NCBI RefSeq assembly: GCF_000024985.1 | Contig: NC_013523.1 | Location: 1,798,001-1,862,000 of the forward strand | Direction of reading: 5' to 3' | From: Sphaerobacter thermophilus DSM 20745 | GTDB lineage: Bacteria > Chloroflexota > Chloroflexia > Thermomicrobiales > Thermomicrobiaceae | DNA: 64,000 nt | Part shown: one piece after another, positions 43,905-52,094 of the stretch | Numbering within the stretch: position 1 is the first letter of the stretch | Layout of the letters: each line of letters opens with the position of its first letter | Made by a program: the position numbers and the translations under genes | Notes under the pieces: generated by a model | What the model was told of the DNA's origin: nothing | The model's database searches: none | What the model saw: the letters and a program-made list of their open reading frames with translations, nothing else

Positions 43905-43949
43905 TCCCCCCTTCTCGCCTTGTGGGAGAGGGGGTAGCGTGAGGGGGAC
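43905..43949. repeat. Interspersed CTC/GAG-rich repeat, family C (copy 1)
   Basis: TCCCCCCTTCTCGCC...GTGGGAGAGGGGGTAGCGTGAGGGGGA: a short palindrome-like unit ending in GTGAGGGGGA. The same ending is in 56946-57000. It lies in the gap 43731-44051, whose other content is the pheST terminator. Confidence 0.5.
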
Positions 43950-44051
43950 CTGCGCTCCCGGCTACGCAGCGCCCCAATACAAGGCTGGTCGTTGCGCGTG
44001 GAGCGCGCTTGCCGGCGATAACACGGCTTAGCTACGGGCGCCGCGCCAACC

Positions 44052-44225
44052 CTAAGACCTGCCGCCGAACAGCACCGCCAGACCCAGGCCGATCAGCAAG
44101 ATCGGCCAGACGTAGACGACGCGGAAGTCGATCGTTCCCAGGCGGTCGAGCAGGAACAGCCCGCCTAGCACCATAAAGACCAGGCCGCTGATCACCGCGC
44201 CCCGGTCGACACCCTGCTCCGTCAT
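44052..44225 (-). CDS. Small two-helix membrane protein (LiaI/LiaF-TM-like)
   Basis: A 57-aa protein starting MTEQGVDRGAVISGLVFMVL, with two hydrophobic helices (GLVFMVLGGLFLLDRLG and VVYVWPILLIGLGLAVLFGG). The repeated G-L-x-L/W-P-x-L-L-I-G-L-G pattern is that of the LiaF/LiaI transmembrane family. Its ATG overlaps the stop of the LiaF-like gene (ATGA), so it is the third gene of the pspC operon. Probably a membrane partner in envelope-stress sensing (inference). Confidence 0.78.
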   Translation of the reverse strand: MTEQGVDRGAVISGLVFMVLGGLFLLDRLGTIDFRVVYVWPILLIGLGLAVLFGGRS

Positions 44226-44851
44226 CGGCTCACCTCGATGTTCCCGACACCCACGCTCAGGTCGAGCAGCAGGCGCCGCGATGCGGTGTCGTACCCCTCC
44301 GACTCATAGGTTTCGTCGACATTCGCACCCGAGAAGCGGCGCTCCATGACATCGGCGTTGCCCGCACCGATCTGGATGGTGGCCCGCACAGCCACGTCAT
44401 CCGGGACCCGCACGACCAGATCCCCGATCCCTACGCTCGCGGCGATGCGCGTCTCGCCGGCATCAAAGGTCACCTGGCCCAGGTCAATCGTCTGCTTCCC
44501 CACCGTCAGCGCGTACTCGCTGCGCAGTTCGGTCGCGGTGCTCGGGGTAACGGTGCGGTCGCCGACACCGCCGCTGAAGTTGATTGGGGTGATGGAGGTC
44601 AGCACCAGCGCCAGGGTCAGCACGACGCCGAGGAACACCAGCCCGCCGTGGTCCCGGCCGCGGGCCGTCGCTACCAACGCCGCGCCGACGAGGATCAGCG
44701 CCGAGGGCAGGAGCAAATCCCAGGAGAGGTCGAACACGCCGATCGACCGGAGCAGCCAGACCAGGCCGGCCACAACGAGGAGCAGTCCAAGGGCAATCTG
44801 GCCCGCTGAGGGGCCGCCGCTGTGGCGGCGCTCGCGCGTTTCGACGGTCAT
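44222..44851 (-). CDS. LiaF-like membrane protein (cell-wall stress response family)
   Basis: A 209-aa protein. Two to three membrane segments (IALGLLLVVAGLVWLLRSIG, LLLPSALILVGAALVA, GLVFLGVVLTLALVLTSI) are followed by a C-terminal beta-rich domain of about 100 residues (RIAASVGIGDLVVRVPDDVAVRA). This is the DUF4097/LiaF-C type adhesin-like fold: a repeated beta-strand pattern with VGIGDL and VGVGNIEV motifs. In Firmicutes LiaF modulates a two-component system; none is adjacent here. The start is ATG 44851, which overlaps the pspC stop. Confidence 0.82.
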   Translation of the reverse strand: MTVETRERRHSGGPSAGQIALGLLLVVAGLVWLLRSIGVFDLSWDLLLPSALILVGAALVATARGRDHGGLVFLGVVLTLALVLTSITPINFSGGVGDRTVTPSTATELRSEYALTVGKQTIDLGQVTFDAGETRIAASVGIGDLVVRVPDDVAVRATIQIGAGNADVMERRFSGANVDETYESEGYDTASRRLLLDLSVGVGNIEVSR

Positions 44852-45306
44852 CGCTGCATCCCCCGGAAGATCACCGCCGCGCCGATGGCGATCAGCATGA
44901 GCGCCCAGACCACGGTTGAGTCGAACCACGGAAGAATCCGCTCGAACAGGATGATGGCGCCGAGCGCGATCAGGACGCCGCCCACGATGACGCGCGCCGT
45001 CTCGGCGTTCGAGGACGGTGCCGCGGCCAGCGGCTCATCAGCATCCGCCTCCGGGATCACGATCCACGACACGAAGTACAGCAGGATGCCGGCGCCGCCT
45101 GCGAACACCAGCGCCGCAAAGGCGAGGCGGAGCAAGATGGGATCGATGCCGAGGTAGTGGCCCAGGCCGCCACAGACACCGGCGACGACGCGGTCGGTGC
45201 GGCTGCGACGCAGCAGCCGTTGATGGCCCGCTCCAAGCCCGTCCGGTTGGCCGGAAGCGTACGCGTCTCGTTCCTCCACGGGCTCATCTCGATGCTGCGC
45301 TGACAT
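44848..45306 (-). CDS. pspC: PspC-domain membrane protein
   Basis: A 152-aa protein. Residues about 32-92 form a PspC domain: RLLRRSRTDRVVAGVCGGLGHYLGIDPILLRLAF, then AGILLYFVSWIVIPE. Two further hydrophobic segments (RVIVGGVLIALGAIILFERIL, ALMLIAIGAAVIF) follow. PspC proteins sense or respond to envelope stress at the membrane. First gene of a three-gene overlapping operon with liaF- and liaI-like genes. Confidence 0.9.
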   Translation of the reverse strand: MSAQHRDEPVEERDAYASGQPDGLGAGHQRLLRRSRTDRVVAGVCGGLGHYLGIDPILLRLAFAALVFAGGAGILLYFVSWIVIPEADADEPLAAAPSSNAETARVIVGGVLIALGAIILFERILPWFDSTVVWALMLIAIGAAVIFRGMQR

Positions 45307-45554
45307 AGCATCTCCTCTCGCGGCAATCGAGCCTCAATGAGACGGTACACGACTCTGCATCGCAGACGCATCGATTGACGCCGCGCAGTACAACACATGC
45401 GTCACAATCGTTCCGCGCGCGGCAGCCACCGCATCCTTCATTCCGAGATTCGCCAATTCGCGAAGAATGGGCGCCGCTCTCCTGGACAGGGAGCGACCCG
45501 TCCGACCGGTCCAGGTCGTGTGATAGACTCGACCAGCGGAATTCCCGCGGCACC

Positions 45555-45584
45555 CCGCGGCCGGAATGTCGCGCCCGGCCGCGG
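45555..45584 (+). other. Hairpin in the his leader
   Basis: A 10-bp perfect stem CCGCGGCCGG / CCGGCCGCGG with a 10-nt loop, 31 bp before hisZ. A -10-like TAGACT is at 45524-45529. No T-run and no His-codon-rich leader peptide, so classical attenuation is not supported. The remaining sequence of the 308-bp gap 45307-45614 shows nothing else clear. Confidence 0.4.
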
Positions 45585-45614
45585 CGCCGCGCCGAGCGAG
45601 TGAGGCAGCAGCCA

Positions 45615-47102
45615 TTGAACGACCCACGCCCCTCTCCCCGCGCCAGCCAGGCTGCGATCGAGCGCCTGCGCGGCATGGTCGATGTCGACCCCAGCCGGTA
45701 CCAGGCTCGTCGCCTGGCGCTGGAGCGCGTCCTTGAGACCTTCGACCGGCATGGCTACCGGCCGATCGAGACGCCGGTCGTTGAGCCGACCGAGCTCTTC
45801 CTCCGCAAGTCCGGCGGCGAGCGAGTCGCGCAGATGTACGCGTTCCACTACCGCGACCGCGAGATCGCCCTGCGCCCGGAGCACACCGCTTCCGTGCTTC
45901 GCATGTACGCCGACAGCATGCAGGGCGAGCCGCTGCCGCTCCGCCTCAGCTACGCCGGCCCGGTCTTCCGCTACGAGAAGCCGCAGGCGGGACGAACCCG
46001 CCAGTTCACCGAGGTGGGCTGTGAGCTGTTGGGAGCGGAGGGTCCCGTCGCCGACGCCGAAGTGATCCACCTGGCGCTGGAGGGGCTTCGGGCCGTCGGG
46101 GTCGAGGGCCGCCTCGTCCTGGGGCACATCGGCATCGTGCTCGACTTCCTCAACCGCCTGCCGCTGCGGCAGCGTGCGCGCGACTGGCTCGTCTGGAGCA
46201 TGGAGCGGCTCCGCAAGGGCCAGGAGGTTGATCTGGAGACGGCCCTGGCCGGGCTGGTGGCAGGCGACCCGCTCGCCAGCATCTTCACCGAGATGAGCGA
46301 TACCCTGCACGACATCCCCCCGGACCGGCTCGAAGACTGGGTCCTGGCCATCCTGCGGGAGGTGGGTGTCCAGGTGCAGGGGGGCACCCGGACGCCGGAG
46401 GAGATCGTCGCCGGGTTGATCGCCAAGATGAACCGGCAGAGCGACGCCGGCGACGTGCGCCGCGCCTTCGACTTCGTGCGCGAGCTGGCGGCGATTCAAG
46501 GCCCGCCGGGCGATGTCATCCCGGCGGTACGCGCCCTCACCCGAAGACACGGTTTGCACGACGAGCCAATCGCGCGCTTGGAGGAAGTGCTCGACCTGCT
46601 CGCCGCCTACGGTCACGCCGTCGATACCATTGAGCTGAGCCTTGGCCTCGGCCGGGGGCTCCACTACTACACCGGCATGCTGTTCGAGATCTATGCGCCG
46701 GGCCGCCCCGGACTCCAGCTCTGCGGCGGCGGGCGCTACGACGACCTGGCGCAGATGCTCGGGACACGCCAGCCACTCCCCGCCTGTGGCTTCTCCTACG
46801 GCCTGGAGCGCGTTGTCGAGGTGGCCGGGATCACCGTCGAGCCTCCCGCGCCCGAGGTGCTGGTGGTCCCCAACAGCAGCGCCGCGAGCGCTGCCGCAAT
46901 CCGCCTGAGCGAGCGGCTCCGTGCCGAGGGACGGCGAGTCGAGATCGACGTCCGCGGCCGGTCGGTGCACGCCAGCCGCAAGTACGCGCTGCGGCGGGGC
47001 ATCGCGGAGGTGATGGTGGTCGACGAGGCGGGCGGCGTGACGGTAGAGCCGGTGGCCCGGCGCGAGGATGCGGTCGCGGCGACGGAGGGGAACGATGACT
47101 GA
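45615..47102 (+). CDS. hisZ: ATP phosphoribosyltransferase regulatory subunit (HisZ), HisRS-like
   Basis: A 495-aa class II synthetase-like protein. Motif 2 region FRYEKPQAGRTRQFTEVGCELLG and the histidine-binding region LGRGLHYYTGMLFEIY resemble HisRS. The C-terminal part (EVLVVPNSSAASAAAIRLSERLR) is an anticodon-binding-like domain, which many HisZ lack. Its position directly before hisG (8-bp overlap) and hisD favours HisZ over a true histidyl-tRNA synthetase. It would activate HisG and sense histidine. The TTG start (45615) is preceded by GAGG at long distance; GTG 45600 is an alternative. Confidence 0.8.
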   Translation: MNDPRPSPRASQAAIERLRGMVDVDPSRYQARRLALERVLETFDRHGYRPIETPVVEPTELFLRKSGGERVAQMYAFHYRDREIALRPEHTASVLRMYADSMQGEPLPLRLSYAGPVFRYEKPQAGRTRQFTEVGCELLGAEGPVADAEVIHLALEGLRAVGVEGRLVLGHIGIVLDFLNRLPLRQRARDWLVWSMERLRKGQEVDLETALAGLVAGDPLASIFTEMSDTLHDIPPDRLEDWVLAILREVGVQVQGGTRTPEEIVAGLIAKMNRQSDAGDVRRAFDFVRELAAIQGPPGDVIPAVRALTRRHGLHDEPIARLEEVLDLLAAYGHAVDTIELSLGLGRGLHYYTGMLFEIYAPGRPGLQLCGGGRYDDLAQMLGTRQPLPACGFSYGLERVVEVAGITVEPPAPEVLVVPNSSAASAAAIRLSERLRAEGRRVEIDVRGRSVHASRKYALRRGIAEVMVVDEAGGVTVEPVARREDAVAATEGNDD

Positions 47103-48120
47103 GCCGCTGCGCCTCGCCCTCAGCTCCAAGGGCGCCTACGAGGAAGCCACCATGCGCTTCCTGGAGCGTGCCGGGCTCTCCGTCTGGCGGCCGAACCCGC
47201 GGCAGTACGTCGGGCGCATCAGCGGTCTGCCCAACGTCGAGGTGCTGTTCCAGCGCACGGAGGACATCGTCCACAAGGTCGTCGACGGCAGCGCCGATCT
47301 GGGCATCACCGGCTACGACCTGGTTGCCGAGCACGGCGGCGACGCGCCCAACCTGCACGTCGTGATCGAGGATCTGGGGTTCCGCCGCTGCGAGCTGGTC
47401 CTGGCCGTGCCCGAGGGCTGGCTCGATATCACCACCGTGGCTGACCTAGCCGACCTCTCGGTCGACCTGCGCCGTACGGGTCGCACCCTGCGCGTGGCGA
47501 CCAAGTTCCCCAACCTCACGCGCGACTTCCTCTACCGCCACGGCGTCAACTACTTCTCACTCGTCGACGCCCACGGTGCGCTCGAAGCCGCCCCGACCCT
47601 TGGCTACGCCGACATCATCGCCGACCTGAGCGAGACCGGCGTGACCCTGCGCGACAACCGCCTCCGCGTGCTTGACGGTGGGGTTATCCTGCGCGCCCAG
47701 GCCTGCCTGATCGCCTCGCGACGGACGCTGCGCGACCAGCCGGCCAAGCTCGAAGCGGCCCGAACCATCATCGAGCTGAGCGAGGCACGCCTGCGGACGC
47801 GCCAGTTTCGCCTGATCACCGCCAACGTGCAGGGCGAGTCGGCCGAAGCGGTCGCCCAGCACGTCATCAGCCAGATGGAGACGGCGGGCGAGCAGGGGCC
47901 GACGATCGCCGACATCTACCCCAAGCACGGCACCGTCGACGGCGGCCCGCGCTGGTTCGGCGTCACGATTATCGTGCCGGCCCACCTGCTGCTGCCGGCA
48001 GTGGACCACCTGCGCCGCGCCGGCAGCAGCGGCATCACCGTCACCTCGCCCGACTACGTGTTCGACGCCTGCTCGCCGGCATATGAGCGACTGCTGCGTT
48101 CCCTGGAGGAGTGTCGATGA
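47095..48120 (+). CDS. hisG: ATP phosphoribosyltransferase HisG, long form
   Basis: A 341-aa protein. The catalytic domain has LRLALSSKGAYEEATMRFLE, FQRTEDIVHKVVDGSADLGITGYD and RTLRVATKFPNLTRDFL. After about residue 230 there is a C-terminal domain ending WFGVTIIVPAHLLLPAVDHLRRAG, comparable to the ACT-like regulatory domain of long HisG. It makes the first step of histidine synthesis (ATP + PRPP). Long HisG normally needs no HisZ, yet hisZ precedes it. The ATG overlaps hisZ, and the stop overlaps the hisD ATG. Confidence 0.92.
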   Translation: MTEPLRLALSSKGAYEEATMRFLERAGLSVWRPNPRQYVGRISGLPNVEVLFQRTEDIVHKVVDGSADLGITGYDLVAEHGGDAPNLHVVIEDLGFRRCELVLAVPEGWLDITTVADLADLSVDLRRTGRTLRVATKFPNLTRDFLYRHGVNYFSLVDAHGALEAAPTLGYADIIADLSETGVTLRDNRLRVLDGGVILRAQACLIASRRTLRDQPAKLEAARTIIELSEARLRTRQFRLITANVQGESAEAVAQHVISQMETAGEQGPTIADIYPKHGTVDGGPRWFGVTIIVPAHLLLPAVDHLRRAGSSGITVTSPDYVFDACSPAYERLLRSLEECR

Positions 48121-49460
48121 CCAGCACCGTCACCGTCCGCGTCCTGCACGACCCGGCCGCCGCGCGGGAGTTCCTGCTGCGACGGCGTCGCCTGGAGGCG
48201 ACCGAGCTTCCGGAGCGGGTGCGGGCCGGGATCCGCTCCATCTTCGGCGCGGACCTTACCGCGGGGGAGGTGGTGGACCGGATCATCGCCGACGTCCGCC
48301 AGGAGGGGGACGCAGCCCTGCGCCGCTACACGCGCCTCCTCGACGGCGCTGAGCTCGACCGGCTGGAGGTCGCGCCGGAGGAGATCGCTGCGGCGACCGC
48401 TGAAGTACCGTCGGACGTCTTGGAGGCGCTACGCTTCGCCCGCGACCGGATCGACGCCTTCCACCGCCGCCAGCTCCGCTCCTCCTGGATGCACTTTGAC
48501 GAGGACGGCGCACTCGGGCAGATCATCCGGCCGCTGGAGCGGGTCGGGATCTACACCCCTGGAGGCCGGGCGCCCTACCCGTCCTCGCTGCTGATGTCCG
48601 CCGTGCCGGCCCGTGTGGCGGGCGTCGAGGAGATCATCGTCTGCGCTCCGCCGGAGCGGGACGGCCGCATCTCGCCGTTGATCCTGGCGGCGGCCGACAT
48701 CGCGGGGGTCGATCGGGTCTTCAAGGTCGGTGGGGCGCAGGCTATTGCCGCGATGGCCTACGGTACTGAAAGCGTGCCGCGCGTCGACAAGATCCTCGGC
48801 CCGGGCAACATCTTCGTCGTCTTGGCCAAGCGCCGCGTCTACGGCGAGGTGGATATCGACCAGCTCCCCGGGCCGACCGAGACGCTCCTCATCGCCGACG
48901 AGAGCGCCGACCCGGCGCTGTGCGCTGCCGACCTGCTGGCACAGGCCGAGCACGACCCGCTCGCCAGTCCGATCCTTCTCACGACCTCGGCCCAGCTTGC
49001 CGAGGCTGTCAAACAGGAACTGACCGCCCAGCTCCCGGCGCTGGAGCGGGCCGAGATCGCCGGCGAGGCGCTGGTGAACAACGGGCTCATCGCGGTCGTG
49101 CCCGACCTCCCCACGGCGTTCGACCTGGCGAATGCCTATGCTCCGGAGCACCTCTGCCTGCTCCTGGCCGAGCCCTGGGCGCACCTCGACCGGGTGCGGC
49201 ATGCCGGTGGGGTCTTCCTGGGAGAGTCGTCGCCCGAGGTCCTGGGCGACTACACTGCCGGCCCGAGCCACGTCATGCCGACCGGGCAAACCGCCCGCTT
49301 CTCCTCGCCGATCAACGTCGAGGAGTTCTTGAAGATCATCAGCGTCGTGGGGATCAACCGCGAGGGACTGAAACGTCTCGGTCCCGCGGCAGCCACCCTC
49401 GCCCGTGCTGAGGGCCTCACCGCCCACGCACGCGCCATCGAGCGCCGACTGGGGTCGTAG
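48117..49460 (+). CDS. hisD: Histidinol dehydrogenase
   Basis: A 447-aa enzyme. Seen: VERVGIYTPGG-like RVGIYTPGGRAPYPSSLLM, KVGGAQAIAAMAYGTESVPRVDKILGPGN, IDQLPGPTETLLIAD, AQAEHDPLASPIL, AYAPEHLCLLL and LGDYTAGPSHVMPT. It catalyses the final two oxidations to histidine using Zn2+ and NAD. ATG 48117 follows GGAGGAG (GTG 48111 in frame is less well placed). Last gene of hisZGD; the remaining his genes are not in the window. Its TAG stop is one end of a 26-bp palindrome. Confidence 0.96.
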   Translation: MTSTVTVRVLHDPAAAREFLLRRRRLEATELPERVRAGIRSIFGADLTAGEVVDRIIADVRQEGDAALRRYTRLLDGAELDRLEVAPEEIAAATAEVPSDVLEALRFARDRIDAFHRRQLRSSWMHFDEDGALGQIIRPLERVGIYTPGGRAPYPSSLLMSAVPARVAGVEEIIVCAPPERDGRISPLILAAADIAGVDRVFKVGGAQAIAAMAYGTESVPRVDKILGPGNIFVVLAKRRVYGEVDIDQLPGPTETLLIADESADPALCAADLLAQAEHDPLASPILLTTSAQLAEAVKQELTAQLPALERAEIAGEALVNNGLIAVVPDLPTAFDLANAYAPEHLCLLLAEPWAHLDRVRHAGGVFLGESSPEVLGDYTAGPSHVMPTGQTARFSSPINVEEFLKIISVVGINREGLKRLGPAAATLARAEGLTAHARAIERRLGS

Positions 49461-49483
49461 CGCGACGCGGCCGCGTCGCGCTA
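49458..49483. terminator. 26-bp perfect palindrome joining the hisD and tetR stop codons
   Basis: TAGCGCGACGCGG followed by its exact reverse complement. The first three bases are the hisD stop and the last three, read leftwards, are the tetR stop. It could form a cruciform or a hairpin at both mRNA 3' ends; no T-run. Confidence 0.6.
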
Positions 49484-50131
49484 CCGCGACGATCGCTCCG
49501 AATCCTGGTCCGTATCCGGCACGGCCCCTGTTCGCTCAGTGCCGATGCCGCGCAGGAGCACATCGACCAGCAGCTCGTCCTCGTCCGGCTTCGGCTGTCG
49601 CCTGGTGTGCCCGCGTTGGCCGAGGCCCATGACCATGCCGACAAACATCGCCGTGACCGGCTCCACGTCCATCGGCCGCATCTCCCCGGCTGCGATCGCG
49701 CGCCGGAACAGTCCCTCGAGTGCTGCCTCCGGCGTCGGATGCTCGGTGAAGATCTCCTGCTCGACCTCCGGCGGCAGGTGGCGGTGCACGTCCTCAAGCA
49801 GCGACATCGAGACGGACGTCATCGAGTCGCGCACGAAGCGGGCAATGCTCTGAAGCGTCTCGCGAAGCGGCCGGCCGCTTTCGGCAAGGGCGATGATCCC
49901 GGCCCAGAAGTCGTTGATCGCCCGGCGCGCGACCTCGGCAAACAGGTCCTCCTTGCTGCGGAAGTGGTAGTAGAGGGCGGCCTTGGTGATGCCCACCGCG
50001 TCCGCGATCTCCTGCATTGAGACATCGGCATAGCCCCGAGCGGCGAAGCGCTCGGAGGCTACCTGAAGGATTCGATCCCGAGCCTCGCCACGCGGCGGGG
50101 GCGCCGTCGGTTGCTGTGCACCACTTGACAC
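49481..50131 (-). CDS. TetR-family transcriptional repressor
   Basis: A 216-aa protein. The N-terminal TetR helix-turn-helix is RDRILQVASERFAARGYADV then MQEIADAVGITKAALYYHFRSKEDLFAEV. The C-terminal ligand-binding part is helical. GTG 50131 follows GGAGGAG at 5 nt. It is divergent from a drug-type ABC exporter, and two palindromes cover the shared promoter region, so it most likely represses the exporter and itself. The ligand is unknown. Confidence 0.92.
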   Translation of the reverse strand: MSSGAQQPTAPPPRGEARDRILQVASERFAARGYADVSMQEIADAVGITKAALYYHFRSKEDLFAEVARRAINDFWAGIIALAESGRPLRETLQSIARFVRDSMTSVSMSLLEDVHRHLPPEVEQEIFTEHPTPEAALEGLFRRAIAAGEMRPMDVEPVTAMFVGMVMGLGQRGHTRRQPKPDEDELLVDVLLRGIGTERTGAVPDTDQDSERSSR

Positions 50132-50150
50132 AGGGTCTCCTCCGTGCTAA

Positions 50151-50192
50151 CTTACCGACCGGTAGGTAAGTACTTACCGGTCGGTCAGTAAG
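50151..50192. promoter_or_regulatory. Tandem TetR operators
   Basis: Site 1 CTTACCGACCGGTAGGTAAG (50151-50170, one mismatched pair) and site 2 CTTACCGGTCGGTCAGTAAG (50173-50192, weaker symmetry), centres 22 bp apart, i.e. about two helix turns. They cover the divergent promoter region of tetR and the ABC exporter. Confidence 0.85.
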
Positions 50193-50243
50193 ATTCTAGC
50201 ACGGCCGCACCGGCGCATCGACCTGTGAGAGGAGCCACCGCCT

Positions 50244-51224
50244 ATGGGTGCGCACTCCCCCGCGATCCTCGCCCGCGGCGTCGTCAAGCGCTTCGGGACC
50301 ACGCATGCCCTCGCCGGCCTGGATCTGACCGCTGAGCCGGGAACCATCCTCGGTGTCCTCGGCCCGAATGGCGCCGGTAAGACGACGGCGGTCCGCATCC
50401 TGACCACCCTGCTGCGACCGGATGCCGGTCACGCCCAAGTCGCCGGCTTCGACGTCGTCCGCCAGCCGGATCAGGTCCGCAGCCGGATCGGTCTGGCCGG
50501 TCAGTACGCCACCGTCGACGAGCTCCTCTCCGGTCGCGAGAACCTCGTCATGATTGGGCGGCTCTTCCACCTGCCGCGCAACGAGGCGCGGCGGCGGGCC
50601 GACGCGCTGCTCGAGCGATTCGGCCTGACCGACGTTGCCGACCGCCCGGTCAAGACCTACTCCGGCGGCATGCGCCGGCGGCTCGACCTCGCGGCGAGCC
50701 TGGTCACCGAGCCGCAGATCCTCTTCCTGGATGAGCCGACCACCGGTCTCGATCCCCGCAGCCGGCTAACGCTGTGGGAGGTCATCCGCGAGCAGACCGC
50801 GCGCGGCGCCACGGTGCTGCTCACCACGCAGTACCTCGACGAGGCCGACCAGCTCGCCGACACCATCGTCGTGATCGACCACGGGCGGGTCATCGCCTCG
50901 GGGACCGCCGACGAGCTCAAGGATCAGGTCGGCGGCGACCGCCTCGACGTGACCGTTGCGGCGGAGAGCGATCTCGACGGCGTGGTCCGCGCACTGGAGC
51001 GACACGCCACCGGTCCCGCCCGAGTCGACGTCGCGCAGCGACAGGTCAGCGTGCCGATCCGCAACGCTCCCGGGCTGCTCGCCGCCGTGGTGCGCGACCT
51101 CGATGCCCGGAACGTGCGCCCGCTCGACTTCCGCCTGCGACGGCCCACCCTGGACGACGTCTTCCTGGCTCTGACCAGCGCCCCGGCTGAGCCGGCAGGG
51201 GGCGAATGCGAGGAGGCCGCATGA
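50244..51224 (+). CDS. ABC exporter ATP-binding protein (DrrA type)
   Basis: A 326-aa protein. Walker A LGPNGAGKTTAV, signature YSGGMRRRLDLA, Walker B LFLDEPTTGLDP, switch His in VLLTTQYLDEAD. The C-terminal extension of about 90 residues (DRLDVTVAAESDLDG ... DFRLRRPTLDDVFLALT) is the DrrA-type domain. It powers export of drugs or lipids with the permease encoded next. Its stop overlaps the permease ATG. Controlled by the adjacent TetR. Confidence 0.93.
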   Translation: MGAHSPAILARGVVKRFGTTHALAGLDLTAEPGTILGVLGPNGAGKTTAVRILTTLLRPDAGHAQVAGFDVVRQPDQVRSRIGLAGQYATVDELLSGRENLVMIGRLFHLPRNEARRRADALLERFGLTDVADRPVKTYSGGMRRRLDLAASLVTEPQILFLDEPTTGLDPRSRLTLWEVIREQTARGATVLLTTQYLDEADQLADTIVVIDHGRVIASGTADELKDQVGGDRLDVTVAAESDLDGVVRALERHATGPARVDVAQRQVSVPIRNAPGLLAAVVRDLDARNVRPLDFRLRRPTLDDVFLALTSAPAEPAGGECEEAA

Positions 51225-52033
51225 GCACCTCAGCGATAACCCTCGATGCCGTCCCTGTGTATCGACGGCTGTATTGGGCACTCGTTGACGCCCTGGTCGT
51301 CACCCGGCGGCATCTCCTGCACATCCCCCAGCAGCACGAGCAGTGGATCTCCGCCACCGTGCAGCCAATCATCTTCGTGCTGCTGTTCCGCTACGTCTTC
51401 GGCGGCGCGATCCAGACGCCGGAAGCGTCCTACATCAACTTCCTGATGGCCGGGATCTTCGTCCAGTCGGTCGTCATGGAGGGGATGACCGGCGGCATCG
51501 GCCTCGCCCACGACCTGAAGCGCGGCATCATCGACCGCTTCCGCACCCTGCCGATGGCACCCTCCGCGGTGCTGACCGGCCCAATCGTGGCGGACACACT
51601 GCGCAACCTGTTCGTCATCGGGGTGATGCTCGTGCTAGGGCTTGCGGTTGGCTTCCGGCCGCAGGCGAGCGCGCTCGCGTGGTGCGGGGCCATCGGCCTC
51701 CTCGTGGCCACCAGTTTCGCGGTCTCATGGGTCGGCTCGGTCGTGGCGCTGCTCGTTCGGGACCCGGAGGCCGTGCAGGTCATGAGCTTCGTCGTGATGA
51801 TGCCGCTCGCCTTCGCCAGCAGCGCCTTCGTGCCGGTGGAGACGATGCCGGGGTGGCTCCAGCCGATCGTGCGCCATCAGCCGGTGACCGTCATCGTCGA
51901 CACGGTCCGTGGCCTGTTACTCGGCCAATCGACCGGAGCTGCGCCGTGGCAGGCCCTGGCCTGGTGTGCAGCGATCGTCGCCGTCTGTGCGCCGCTGTCG
52001 GTCGTGCTCTACCGCCGCCTGTCCCGCGCCTAG
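51221..52033 (+). CDS. ABC-2 type permease (DrrB type)
   Basis: A 270-aa membrane protein with six hydrophobic segments, beginning after about 45 residues (ISATVQPIIFVLLFRYVFGG). The ABC-2 motif region is DLKRGIIDRFRTLPMAPSAV, and FVPVETMPGWLQPIVRHQPVT is the common late motif of DrrB-like permeases. It forms the channel for the DrrA-type ATPase. ATG 51221 overlaps the upstream stop. Confidence 0.92.
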   Translation: MSTSAITLDAVPVYRRLYWALVDALVVTRRHLLHIPQQHEQWISATVQPIIFVLLFRYVFGGAIQTPEASYINFLMAGIFVQSVVMEGMTGGIGLAHDLKRGIIDRFRTLPMAPSAVLTGPIVADTLRNLFVIGVMLVLGLAVGFRPQASALAWCGAIGLLVATSFAVSWVGSVVALLVRDPEAVQVMSFVVMMPLAFASSAFVPVETMPGWLQPIVRHQPVTVIVDTVRGLLLGQSTGAAPWQALAWCAAIVAVCAPLSVVLYRRLSRA

Positions 52034-52041
52034 GAAGCCGA

Positions 52042-52078
52042 ACGCCGACCTTGTTGGATCCCGGCCAGGTCGGCGTCT
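52042..52078. terminator. Terminator hairpin between the ABC permease gene and ruvA
   Basis: A 10-bp perfect stem ACGCCGACCT / AGGTCGGCGT with a 15-nt loop between two convergent genes; weak T-content on both sides. Confidence 0.6.
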
Positions 52079-52094
52079 ACCCATACCTATCCGT

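Noticed and set aside
45615-47102. Histidyl-tRNA synthetase (hisS)
   Set aside because: Position and overlap with hisG-hisD favour HisZ; kept as an alternative in the entry because of the C-terminal domain.
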